From Gordonia sp. 'Campus' (lineage in GTDB: Bacteria; Actinomycetota; Actinomycetes; Mycobacteriales; Mycobacteriaceae), in assembly GCF_022206305.1 (NCBI RefSeq), contig NZ_JAKOIW010000005.1:1-64000 (forward strand): a stretch of 64,000 nucleotides of DNA, written 5' to 3'. The position numbers were made by a program, and so were the translations under genes. A model generated the notes under the pieces. That model was not told the DNA's origin and did not search any database. It saw only the letters and a list, made by a program, of their open reading frames with translations. Positions 25,805 to 33,971 of this stretch are shown one piece after another (the first letter of the stretch is position 1; every line of letters begins with the position of its first letter).

Positions 25805-27502
25805 ATGCGTTTGCGGACGCAGGTGCTGCTCCTGCAGCTGGCGGTGATCGCCGTCAGCCTCGTGGTCGGGTTCGGTGTGGTCATCGCCGGAGCCGACGAC
25901 CGGGTGCAGCGCGAATACGCCCAGCGTGCTCTGTCGATCGCGCAGTCGGTCGCCGCCGACGCGGAGGTGCGCACCGAGGTCGCCGCCCATCCCGGCACCC
26001 AGGTGGACGCAGCAGAGTTGGTCGACGGTCCGCTTCAGCGTCAGGCCGCAGCGGTACGAGCGCGGACCGGAGCCCTGTTCGTCGTCATCGGCAACGACCG
26101 CGGCATCCGCCTCGCTCACCCGGAGGCGTCGAAGTTGGCCGAAACGGTCTCCACCGACTCGTCGAAGGTGCTGTCCGGATCGGACGACGTGAACACCGAA
26201 CGGGGCACGCTCGGAGAGTCGGTACGCGCGAAGGTCCCGGTGGTGACCGACGACGGCAGAGTCGTGGGGTTCATCAGTGTGGGAGTGTCCACGCAGCGGC
26301 TCGAATCCGAAACCCGCAGCGACATCATCGCCACGTCACTGCTCGCACTCGCCGCGCTCGGCATCGGCGCCCTCGGCTCCGCGTTGCTCGCCCGGCGGTG
26401 GCGGCGTCTCACCCTGGGTCTCGAGTCCGACGAGCTCGCCGAACTCGTGCGGGAACAGAACGCCGTGCTGCATTCGATGGCCGACGGTGTGCTCGCCGTC
26501 GACGCCGACGGAATCGTACGCGTCATCAACGACCGGGCACGCGCACTGCTCGACATCGACGCGCCGACCGGTACCCCCGCGGCCGACCTCGGCCTCACCC
26601 CGCGCGTGGCGGGCGTCCTGGCGACGCCGACCGACGAACCGCTCGCCGCGAGCATCGGCGAACGCGTCGTCCTCGTCAGCTCCCATCGGGTCCGCGCCGA
26701 CGGTCGCGACCTCGGCATGGTCCTGTCGGTGATCGATCGCACCGACGTCGAAGCACTCAGTCGGGAAGTGGACTCAATCAGGTCCATGAGCACGGCCCTG
26801 CGCGCACAGCGGCACGAGACCGCGAACCGTTTGCACGTGCTCGCCGGGTTGCTCCGGCACGGGCATGCCGACGAGGCGCTCGCCTACCTCGACGAACTCG
26901 CCGGCACCGGTCCCGGCGGCAGACTGTTGAGCGGCCTCGACAACGTCCGCGAACCGCACCTGCATGCCTTCCTCGACGCCAAGGCGGCACAGGCGCGAGA
27001 ACGCGGCGTGACCCTGCGCCTCGGCGATCAGACGTGGCTCGACGCCACCCTGACCGAGCCCGTCGTCGTCACCACCGTGCTCGGCAATCTCGTCGACAAC
27101 GCCATCGAGGCCGCGGCCGACGGAACGCCCGATGCCCTCGCGGGTCCGCCGCCCGACGAGCACGCCGACGTGGAGGTGGAGATCATCGCCGACGGCGACA
27201 CGCTGCTGGTGTCCGTCGGTGACTCGGGGCCCGGCATCGGCTTCGACGATCCCGACGACGTCTTCGCGGAGGGGGCGACGACCAAGTCCGGCGCGTCCGT
27301 ACCCGGTGGCCGTGGGATGGGACTCGCCCTCGCCAGGCAGATCGCCCGACGAAGCGGCGGCGATCTGTGGGTCGCGAACCCAGGTGGTGCAGGCGATTCC
27401 GATCTCGGCGGTGCACTCTTCGTGGCCAGGCTGCCCGGCGTCCTCGCGCCGGCGTCGCAGGATGATCATCGGGTACCCGACGAGCAAGGAGACCGTAGAT
27501 GA
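25805..27502 (+). CDS. CitA/DcuS-type sensor histidine kinase
   Basis: 565 residues from ATG 25805; TAGGGT (25792-25797) seven bases upstream supports a leaderless start. Layout: TM1 (about 5-25), an extracytoplasmic Cache-type sensor domain (about 30-175, GALFVVIGNDRGIRLAHP), TM2 (about 178-200), a PAS domain (LHSMADGVLAVDADGIVRVIND), a SpoOB-type phosphoacceptor helix RHETANRLHVLAGLLRHG (His337), and an HATPase domain with VLGNLVDNAIEAA and SVPGGRGMGLALARQI. The sensor domain of this family binds citrate or C4-dicarboxylates outside the cell. Confidence 0.92.
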   Translation: MRLRTQVLLLQLAVIAVSLVVGFGVVIAGADDRVQREYAQRALSIAQSVAADAEVRTEVAAHPGTQVDAAELVDGPLQRQAAAVRARTGALFVVIGNDRGIRLAHPEASKLAETVSTDSSKVLSGSDDVNTERGTLGESVRAKVPVVTDDGRVVGFISVGVSTQRLESETRSDIIATSLLALAALGIGALGSALLARRWRRLTLGLESDELAELVREQNAVLHSMADGVLAVDADGIVRVINDRARALLDIDAPTGTPAADLGLTPRVAGVLATPTDEPLAASIGERVVLVSSHRVRADGRDLGMVLSVIDRTDVEALSREVDSIRSMSTALRAQRHETANRLHVLAGLLRHGHADEALAYLDELAGTGPGGRLLSGLDNVREPHLHAFLDAKAAQARERGVTLRLGDQTWLDATLTEPVVVTTVLGNLVDNAIEAAADGTPDALAGPPPDEHADVEVEIIADGDTLLVSVGDSGPGIGFDDPDDVFAEGATTKSGASVPGGRGMGLALARQIARRSGGDLWVANPGGAGDSDLGGALFVARLPGVLAPASQDDHRVPDEQGDRR

Positions 27503-28167
27503 CCGACGAACTCGGTGTTCTCATCGTCGACGACGACTTCCGGGTCGCGGCGTTGCACTCGACGATCGTCGAGGCGGTCCGCGGGTTCACCGTGCGCGCG
27601 CGTGCGGGCAGCGTGGCCGCGGCCCGGCAGGCGATGGCCGAACACCCCGACATCGACCTCGCACTCCTCGACGTCCACCTGCCCGACGGCTCGGGGATCG
27701 ACCTCGTCGCCGAACTGGCTTGTGACTGCTTCATCGTCGGGGCCGAGACCGATGCCTCCGCGGTGCGTACCGCGACGCGCGCCGGCGCTTTGGCCTACCT
27801 CATCAAACCGTTCGACGACGCCGACCTCGCACGGCGGCTTGCAGGGTACGCCCAGTACCGGCGGGTGCTGGCCGGGCGGAACGTCGACCAGCACGCCGTC
27901 GACGCCGCCTTGTCGGCGTTGCGATTCGGCACCAGGGCCACTGAACGGTCGGAGTCCGGATCGCCCACCGAACAGCGAATTCTCGCCCTGTTCGCCCGCT
28001 CCGGGTCGACGCTGTTCGCCGACGACGTGTCCCGGGAGATCGGCGTCGCCGCTCCGACCGCCCGGCGGCACCTCGCCAACCTCGTGGCCGCCGGGAAGCT
28101 GACCATGTCGCTGCAGTACGGCACCACCGGGCGGCCGCGGCAGGAATACCGGCTGCCCGGGCACTGA
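27499..28167 (+). CDS. CitB/DctR-type response regulator
   Basis: 222 residues, starting within the kinase stop (ATGA). Receiver domain: LIVDDDF acidic pocket, phosphoacceptor Asp58 in LALLDVHLPDG, Lys in AYLIKPF. The usual Thr/Ser switch position reads VGAET. A C-terminal helix-turn-helix (about 160-215) with IGVAAPTARRHLANLVAAGKL is of the CitB/DcuR type. It should activate the citrate transporter, possibly through the nested inverted repeat at 24170-24201. Confidence 0.92.
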   Translation: MTDELGVLIVDDDFRVAALHSTIVEAVRGFTVRARAGSVAAARQAMAEHPDIDLALLDVHLPDGSGIDLVAELACDCFIVGAETDASAVRTATRAGALAYLIKPFDDADLARRLAGYAQYRRVLAGRNVDQHAVDAALSALRFGTRATERSESGSPTEQRILALFARSGSTLFADDVSREIGVAAPTARRHLANLVAAGKLTMSLQYGTTGRPRQEYRLPGH

Positions 28168-28186
28168 ACCGGCCGCGGACCGCCAC

Positions 28187-28192
28187 TAGAGT
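28187..28192 (+). promoter_or_regulatory. -10 box of the TrpB2 gene
   Basis: TAGAGT lies eight bases before the ATG at 28201, the pattern of a leaderless or very short-leader transcript. No clear -35 element. The gene starts 33 bases after the response regulator stop, so read-through is also possible. Confidence 0.45.
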
Positions 28193-28200
28193 GTGGTCGC

Positions 28201-29502
28201 ATGACGATGCACGTTGACGCCGGTACTCCAGACCTGATCACGGTGGATGTCCCGACGCACTGGTACAACCTCGCCGCCGAACTCGAGTCGCCGATCCCTC
28301 CGCATCTGCATCCCGGCACCAGGGAACCCGTCGGTCCCGATGACCTCGCCGCGCTGTTCCCGAGCGGTCTCATCGCGCAGGAGGTGTCGACCGAGCCCTA
28401 CATCGAGATCCCCGAGCCGGTCCGCGAGATCTACCGGATGTGGCGGCCGGCGCCGCTGATCCGTGCACGTCGCTTCGAAGCGGCGCTCGACACCAAGGCG
28501 CGGATCTACGTCAAGTACGAGGGCGTCAGCCCCGTCGGCAGCCATAAGACGAATTCGGCTGTCGCGCAGGCGTACTACAACAGCCTCGACGGTGTCACCA
28601 GGCTGACGACGGAGACGGGCGCCGGTCAGTGGGGTAGTGCCCTGGCATTCGCGGGCGCGCAGTTCGGCATCGACGTCGAGGTGTGGCAGGTCCGCGCCTC
28701 CTACAGCTCGAAGCCCTACCGCGGCTTCCTCATGCGCACCTACGGCGGCATCGTTCACCCGAGCCCCTCGGATCTGACCGAGTCGGGCCGCGCGATGCTC
28801 GCGAAGGATCCGAACACCACCGGCAGCCTGGGCATGGCCGTCAGCGAGGCCGTCGAGGTCGCCGCCGCCAACGCCGACACCCGGTACGCGCTGGGTAGTG
28901 TCCTCAACCACGTTGTGCTGCATCAGAGCGTCATCGGCCAAGAGGCCGTGGAACAGCTGAAGGCGGTCGAACCGGGTGGCGCCGACATCGTCTTCGGTTG
29001 CGCCGGAGGCGGATCAAACCTGGCCGGATTGTCGTTCCCGTTCCTGCGGGAGAAGCTGCACGGCCGGTCGGACCCGCGGATCGTCGCCGCCGAACCCGCC
29101 GCATGCCCCTCGATCACGCAGGGCGAGTACCGCTACGACCACGGAGACGTCGCCGGGCTCACCCCGTTGCTCAAGATGCACACCCTGGGAATGGATTTCG
29201 TTCCCGACCCGATCCACGCCGGCGGTCTGCGCTACCACGGCATGGCTCCGGCGCTGAGCCACACCGTCGAACTCGGACTCGTCCAGGGTGTCGCCATCAC
29301 GCAGTCCGACGCGTTCGCCGCGGGCGTGCAGTTCGCCCGCACCCAGGGCATCGTCCCGGCTCCGGAGTCGACTCACGCCATCGCGGCGTGCGCGGCACAC
29401 GTTGCGGGCAGCGACAAGGAGGAGGTCGTCGTGATCGGCCTGTCGGGTCACGGTCAGCTCGACCTGCCGGCGTATGCGGAGTTCCTCGACGGCAACATCT
29501 GA
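28201..29502 (+). CDS. trpB: TrpB2-type tryptophan synthase beta-like enzyme
   Basis: 433 residues, a PLP-dependent fold II enzyme. The N-terminal extension (THWYNLAAELESPIPPHLHPGT) is typical of the TrpB2 subgroup. PLP lysine Lys116 lies in GSHKTNSA. Other motifs are TETGAGQWGSALAFA, the phosphate-binding CAGGGSNLAG and PAPESTHAIAA. TrpB2 enzymes make tryptophan from serine and indole, often without TrpA. No trpA is adjacent, so a salvage or accessory role is likely. Specificity is not proven. Confidence 0.9.
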   Translation: MTMHVDAGTPDLITVDVPTHWYNLAAELESPIPPHLHPGTREPVGPDDLAALFPSGLIAQEVSTEPYIEIPEPVREIYRMWRPAPLIRARRFEAALDTKARIYVKYEGVSPVGSHKTNSAVAQAYYNSLDGVTRLTTETGAGQWGSALAFAGAQFGIDVEVWQVRASYSSKPYRGFLMRTYGGIVHPSPSDLTESGRAMLAKDPNTTGSLGMAVSEAVEVAAANADTRYALGSVLNHVVLHQSVIGQEAVEQLKAVEPGGADIVFGCAGGGSNLAGLSFPFLREKLHGRSDPRIVAAEPAACPSITQGEYRYDHGDVAGLTPLLKMHTLGMDFVPDPIHAGGLRYHGMAPALSHTVELGLVQGVAITQSDAFAAGVQFARTQGIVPAPESTHAIAACAAHVAGSDKEEVVVIGLSGHGQLDLPAYAEFLDGNI

Positions 29503-29507
29503 GGCCG

Positions 29508-30248
29508 ATGATGTCGGGGATGCGGACGGTCGGGGTGGATCTCTCCGCATCTCCGGCGAAAACCGCTGTCGCCGTGCTCGACTGGCATGACGACCGCGCC
29601 AGGGTGACCGAGCTCGTCGTCGGGGCCGACGACGCCGCCATCCGCCGGTACGCCGCGGGAGCGACACGGATCGGCATCGACTCCCCGTTCGGGTGGCCCG
29701 ACGAGTTCGTGGACTTCGTCGTCGCCCATCACCGGCACGGGTTGCCGAGCGGCGGTCGTCTCGACGAGATCGCGCGGCGCCGACCCCTGGCTCTGCGGCG
29801 GACCGACCTCCGGATCGCCGACTCCGGGCTGGGTCGTCCGCTGAGTGTCTCCGCGGACCAGATCGCCCACGTCGCGTTCCGATGTGCGGGACTACTCGCG
29901 GATCTGGGCGTCGACGATCGTGTCGACGGGTGGGCGGTCGAGGCATATCCGGCGGGCGCCCTCAAGCGATGGGGACTCACCTCACGGGGATACAAAAGAG
30001 CTGCCAACGCGCCCGTTCTCGCCGAGCTCGTCGGAACGCTGGCAGCGACTGCCCCGTGGCTCGACCTCGCGGATCATGCCGAGACGATGACCCGCGACGA
30101 CGACGCCTTCGACGCCGTGATCACCGCGCTCATCGCGCGCGCCGCCGAACTCGGCCGCACCACCTTGCCCGACGCCGACGACCGGTCTGTCGCTGTGCGC
30201 GAGGGCTGGATTCACGTACCCGACGTCGAACTGGCGGAGCTGGTCTGA
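29508..30248 (+). CDS. DUF429 family protein (predicted RNase H-like fold)
   Basis: 246 residues from ATG 29508; ATG 29511 and 29520 are alternatives. It opens with MRTVGVDLSASPAKTAVAVLDW, an RNase H-like first strand with a conserved Asp, and has IGIDSPFGWPDEF, RRTDLRIA and VEAYPAGALKRWG, then DDAFDAVITALIARAAE near the end, matching the DUF429 pattern of acidic residues. Predicted as a nuclease-like protein, but activity has not been visibly assigned. It begins six bases after trpB and may be co-transcribed. Confidence 0.82.
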   Translation: MMSGMRTVGVDLSASPAKTAVAVLDWHDDRARVTELVVGADDAAIRRYAAGATRIGIDSPFGWPDEFVDFVVAHHRHGLPSGGRLDEIARRRPLALRRTDLRIADSGLGRPLSVSADQIAHVAFRCAGLLADLGVDDRVDGWAVEAYPAGALKRWGLTSRGYKRAANAPVLAELVGTLAATAPWLDLADHAETMTRDDDAFDAVITALIARAAELGRTTLPDADDRSVAVREGWIHVPDVELAELV

Positions 30249-30264
30249 CGTTCGGGGCGCACGA

Positions 30265-30843
30265 TCACCTGTCCAGCGACAGGCGCATCAGCACGCGCGG
30301 GAATCGCGCGAGGACCGAGTCGGTGTCGGCGGCCTTGACGAAACCCGCCTTCTCGAACAACCCGCGCGTCCCGACGTAGGCCATCGTGAGATCGACCTTC
30401 TCGCCCTTGTTGTCGACGGGATACCCTTCGATGGCGGGAGCCCCGTTGGAGCGGGCGTAGTCGACGGCGCCCCTGAGCAACGCGTGCGAGATCCCCTTCT
30501 TGCGATGACCCGGTCGTACCCGGATGCACCACACCGACCAGACCGGTAGATCGTCGACGTGGGGGATCTTGCGATTGCGGGCGAATGTCGTGTCGGCGCG
30601 CGGGGACACCGCCGCCCACCCGACCACGTCGTCGTTGTCGTCGTAGGCGAGCACGCCGAGAGGAATCCCGCTGTCGCACAGCTCTTTGACGAACTCGCCG
30701 CGCTCCTCGCGGACCAACTGCTGGTTCTGCTTGCCGGGGATCCGATAGCTGAGACACCAGCAGACGTTCGACGTGGGCTTCTTCGGACCCACCATCGTGG
30801 CGATGTCGTCGAAGATCGTTGCGGGCCGGACCTCGATGGGCAT
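30265..30843 (-). CDS. GNAT-family N-acetyltransferase
   Basis: 192 residues from ATG 30843 (MPIEVRPATIFDDI). The acetyl-CoA-binding segment is VWCIRVRPGHRKKGISHALLRGAVDYARS (motif A with RxxGxS), followed by PAIEGYPVD and the C-terminal FEKAGFVKAAD block. The small-molecule or peptide substrate is unknown. Convergent with the DUF429 gene and downstream of a TetR-family gene 62 bases away, so it may belong to that transcription unit. Confidence 0.87.
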   Translation of the reverse strand: MPIEVRPATIFDDIATMVGPKKPTSNVCWCLSYRIPGKQNQQLVREERGEFVKELCDSGIPLGVLAYDDNDDVVGWAAVSPRADTTFARNRKIPHVDDLPVWSVWCIRVRPGHRKKGISHALLRGAVDYARSNGAPAIEGYPVDNKGEKVDLTMAYVGTRGLFEKAGFVKAADTDSVLARFPRVLMRLSLDR

Positions 30844-30905
30844 GGATCCAGCATCGTCGGGTCGGCCCGGGACGGCAAGGGGCAGGGCGTGTTCTGCGCA
30901 CAACC

Positions 30906-31523
30906 TCAGGGAGCAGAGGTTGCGGGCCCGGCTCCGAAGACGGTCCGGTACCAGATGGCCGTGAGTATCTCGATCGCCGTGTCGTCGTCGGGAATCGGCC
31001 CGGCGGCCTCACCACGCACCGCAAGCCATGTCCAGCAGGTGGATTCGAGTGTCGCCACGAGCGCGGACGCGAGCGGTTCGAGTGGCAGCCCGACGTCGTA
31101 GCCCGCGCGCTCCGCGCCCTGGAGGCCCGACAGCACCTGTTGGATGCCGGACACGCGGTTGGCGTGCCAACGCGCACGGAAGTCGTCGTCGAGCATCGAC
31201 ATCTGGAACAAACCGATGATCTCGGGGAGGTACTTCTTGTAGGTCGTCCAGTAGGCGGTGACGGCTGCCCGCACGCTGGCCTCGGGGTCGGCGTGCTTCG
31301 TCGCCAGCGACCCGGCGACGACCTCCTCGCCGAACTGGTCGAGCAGTGCCTCGAGCAGGCGGTCCTTGCTGTCGTAGTAGTTGTAGAACGACCCGGTGGA
31401 GCGTCCGGCGGCGGCCGAGATGTCGGAGATCTTGGTGTTGAGGTAGCCCTTTTCGGCAAAGGTCCGGCGCGCGGCGTCGAGGAATGCGGCCTCGGTCTGA
31501 CGCCCTTTGTTCGTCGGCGGCAC
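30906..31523 (-). CDS. TetR-family transcriptional regulator
   Basis: 205 residues from GTG 31523, chosen because GGAAGGGAG lies at ribosome-binding distance. The N-terminal HTH is AFLDAARRTFAEKGYLNTKISDISAAAGRSTGSFYNYYDSKDRLLEALLDQF, classic TetR. The ligand domain has a Trp-rich segment near the end (LESTCWTWLAVRGEAAG). Divergent from the homogentisate-dioxygenase-like gene, it most likely represses that operon. Confidence 0.9.
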   Translation of the reverse strand: MPPTNKGRQTEAAFLDAARRTFAEKGYLNTKISDISAAAGRSTGSFYNYYDSKDRLLEALLDQFGEEVVAGSLATKHADPEASVRAAVTAYWTTYKKYLPEIIGLFQMSMLDDDFRARWHANRVSGIQQVLSGLQGAERAGYDVGLPLEPLASALVATLESTCWTWLAVRGEAAGPIPDDDTAIEILTAIWYRTVFGAGPATSAP

Positions 31524-31607
31524 CTGAGCTCCCTTCCGCGTACCGATGACATATCGAACCACGCGCCGCCGCGCGACCCGTGCGCGCATCGAGGACGTGT
31601 TGATCCC

Positions 31608-31636
31608 TTGTCAAGTTCTGAAACTGAATCTAGCAT
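31608..31636 (+). promoter_or_regulatory. promoter of the dioxygenase-like/hydrolase operon
   Basis: TTGTCA (31608-31613), a 17-base spacer and TAGCAT (31631-31636) make a good housekeeping-type promoter, about seven bases before the expected start and 29 before the ATG at 31666. The spacer holds TTCTGAAACTGAA, an imperfect palindrome that could be the TetR operator. Confidence 0.65.
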
Positions 31637-31665
31637 CAGAAAATCGCCGGCGACAGAGGAGAGTC

Positions 31666-32787
31666 ATGGAATCGTTCATCCACCACCGCAAGGGCCGCAC
31701 CCCCAGGCAGGTGCACCGGGACGTGGCGGATCTCAAGGACGACGAACTCGGGCGCTACGGATTCACCGGTCGCACAGCACATCTCTACCGTCGCAACGAT
31801 CCGACGCAGTTCCGTGCGGTCGGCACGCACACGGGTGTCGACCGGATCGTCACCGACCTCACGCCGACGGACCGATCCGATCCGGGCGGAGAGCCGCTGG
31901 TGATGTTCTCCAACGACGACTGTCGGATCTCGTTGAGCCGGCGCGCCGAGGCCGCGCCCTTCTGGTTCCGGCCGGTCGACGGCGACGAATTGCTCTTTGT
32001 GCACGAGGGAACGGGATACTTCGAGACCGAATTCGGTCGATTGCCCTACCGGCCCGGCGACTACGTCTACATCCCGAAGGGGTGCACATATCGTCAGGTG
32101 CCCGACGGCCCGTCGTTGCTGCTGATCATCGAGGCGGTCGACGAGTTCCGGGTGCCGGAGGCCGGGGTCCTCGGCAGGTTCTTCCCGTTCGATTCCTCGC
32201 TCGTCGTCGTGCCCGAGGCGGAGGCGTTCGATGCCGATGGCCGTGACGAGTACGAGGTGCGGTTCCGGCAGCGAGAGGGGCAGACCTCGCTGTTCTATGC
32301 CTTCCACCCACTCGACGTCGAGGGTTGGCGCGGAGACAATTTCGCCTTCACCTTCAACATCGAGGACTACGACGTCATCACCTCCGAGACCGTCCACCTG
32401 CCGCCGACGGTCCACCTGTTCATGCAGGCGACCGGGGTCTACGTGATGAACTTCCTGCCGCGCCCGGCGGAAGGGCGCAAGGGTGCCGAACGTCTGCCGT
32501 GGTATCACCGCAACACCGACTTCGACGAGATCGCATTCTTCCACGGCGGCAGCATGTTCGGCGTCTCGATGCCGCCGGGTTTGATCTCGCACGCCCCCCA
32601 GGGCATGCATCACGGCATCCCGGAACGGGCGCGCGAGCGGTCGCGACGCAAGTTCGACGACTTCGATCGCGTGGAGTGGAAGGTGATCTCGATCGACACC
32701 CGGCGTCGGCTGATCCCGTCGGAAGCGATGGTCGAGGCGTCGGGCTCCGGTGCGGCATCGCAGATCAGCGACGAGGCACGCGCATGA
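31666..32787 (+). CDS. homogentisate 1,2-dioxygenase-like cupin
   Basis: 373 residues from ATG 31666, with GAGGAGAG upstream. The sequence resembles the homogentisate dioxygenase family: ELLFVHEGTGYFETEFGRLPYRPGDYVYIPKGCTYR forms the cupin core, and WYHRNTDFDEIAFFHGG plus SHAPQGMHHG sit where the iron ligands lie. Classical enzymes have the Glu ligand six residues after the first His (HRNCMSE). Here that position is Asp and a Glu follows at seven. It is also shorter than typical HmgA (about 430). No maleylacetoacetate isomerase or fumarylacetoacetase is near. It may act on another hydroxylated aromatic acid. Confidence 0.75.
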   Translation: MESFIHHRKGRTPRQVHRDVADLKDDELGRYGFTGRTAHLYRRNDPTQFRAVGTHTGVDRIVTDLTPTDRSDPGGEPLVMFSNDDCRISLSRRAEAAPFWFRPVDGDELLFVHEGTGYFETEFGRLPYRPGDYVYIPKGCTYRQVPDGPSLLLIIEAVDEFRVPEAGVLGRFFPFDSSLVVVPEAEAFDADGRDEYEVRFRQREGQTSLFYAFHPLDVEGWRGDNFAFTFNIEDYDVITSETVHLPPTVHLFMQATGVYVMNFLPRPAEGRKGAERLPWYHRNTDFDEIAFFHGGSMFGVSMPPGLISHAPQGMHHGIPERARERSRRKFDDFDRVEWKVISIDTRRRLIPSEAMVEASGSGAASQISDEARA

Positions 32788-33971
32788 GTGCGGTCGGGTC
32801 CGTACCACGACACGAGTACGAGCGCATCCCGTATCTCGTTGTATTTGACGATCTGTCGGCCTATCAGGACACCTACGGCGGAGTCACCGAGAGCGTCGTG
32901 CTCGAGAGTTACCTACTCCGGCCGAAGGGCGTGGCGTCGAAGAACGTCATCGTCTTCATGCATCCGATCGGGGGCGGCGCGTATCTGCCGATGACCAATG
33001 CGCTCGCCCGCGCCGGTCACCACGTCATCTACTGCAACAGCCGCTACCGCGGCGTCGACAGTGCGTTGATCATGGAGAAGGTCGTGCAGGATCTCGGGGC
33101 GTGCGTGAAGGATGCGCGCGAACGCCTGGGGTACGAGAAGGTGATCCTCGCCGGGTGGAGCGGCGGCGGCGCGCTGTCGCTCTACTACCAACAGCAGGCC
33201 CAGCACGCGACGGTGACCGAGACGCCCGCGGGTGAGCCGCCGGACCTGACCGCCCTGGACTTGCCGGCCGCGGACGGGATGATGCTGCTCGCGGCGCACG
33301 TCTCGCGGCACGGGACGCTCACCGAGTGGATGGACCCGTCGATCGTCGACGAGTCCGATCCGCATCGCCGCGACCCGGAGCTGGACCTCTACAACCCGTC
33401 GAATCCCCACCAGCCGCCGTATTCCGCGGAGTTCCTCGAGCGGTATCGCGCTGCGCAGATCGCGCGCAACCGCCGGATCACCGCCTGGGTGAAGGAACAA
33501 CTCGCCGACCTCCGCGGCCATGGCGAACCACTGATGGAGCGCGGGTTCATCGTGCACGGGACGATGGCCGATCCGCGGTGGCTGGACCTCACCGTCGACC
33601 CCAGCGACCGCGCAGTCGGTTGCTACCTGGGTGATCCGCGGATCGTCAACATGGGCCCGGTGGGGCTCGCGCGGTTCACCACCCTGCGGAGTTGGTTGTC
33701 GCAGTGGAGCTTCGATGATGCGCTTGGTGACGGTCCGCGCTGTGCCGCCGACCTCGAGGTCCCGACCCTGGTCATCGGCAATTCCGCCGACAATGCGTGC
33801 ACACCGAGCCACACGCACCGGCTGTTCGACGCGGTCGGGCACCCCGACAAGTCGTTGCACACCATCGTCGGCGCGACCCACTACTACTCGGGACGCGAGC
33901 AGGGCCCCAAGCTGAAAGAAGCTGTCGGTGTCATCACCGAGTGGCTGGGCGAGAGGTCGTGGGCCAACTGA
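32784..33971 (+). CDS. alpha/beta hydrolase coupled to the dioxygenase-like gene
   Basis: 395 residues; the ATG overlaps the preceding stop (ATGA). The core has VIVFMHPIGGGAYLPMTNALARAGHHVIYCNSRYRG, the nucleophile elbow GWSGGG, LEVPTLVIGNSADNACTPSH with the acid, and the catalytic His in IVGATHYYSGREQ. A large helical insert (about residues 155-275) forms a lid. It probably hydrolyses the dioxygenase product or delivers its substrate from an ester or amide. The stop is followed by a hairpin-bracketed DUF559 unit that appears to have inserted downstream. Confidence 0.83.
   Translation: MSAVGSVPRHEYERIPYLVVFDDLSAYQDTYGGVTESVVLESYLLRPKGVASKNVIVFMHPIGGGAYLPMTNALARAGHHVIYCNSRYRGVDSALIMEKVVQDLGACVKDARERLGYEKVILAGWSGGGALSLYYQQQAQHATVTETPAGEPPDLTALDLPAADGMMLLAAHVSRHGTLTEWMDPSIVDESDPHRRDPELDLYNPSNPHQPPYSAEFLERYRAAQIARNRRITAWVKEQLADLRGHGEPLMERGFIVHGTMADPRWLDLTVDPSDRAVGCYLGDPRIVNMGPVGLARFTTLRSWLSQWSFDDALGDGPRCAADLEVPTLVIGNSADNACTPSHTHRLFDAVGHPDKSLHTIVGATHYYSGREQGPKLKEAVGVITEWLGERSWAN

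Noticed and set aside
31666..32787. Assignment as a definite homogentisate 1,2-dioxygenase (hmgA).
   Set aside because: The ligand spacing and length differ and no pathway partners are nearby, so only a family-level name is given.
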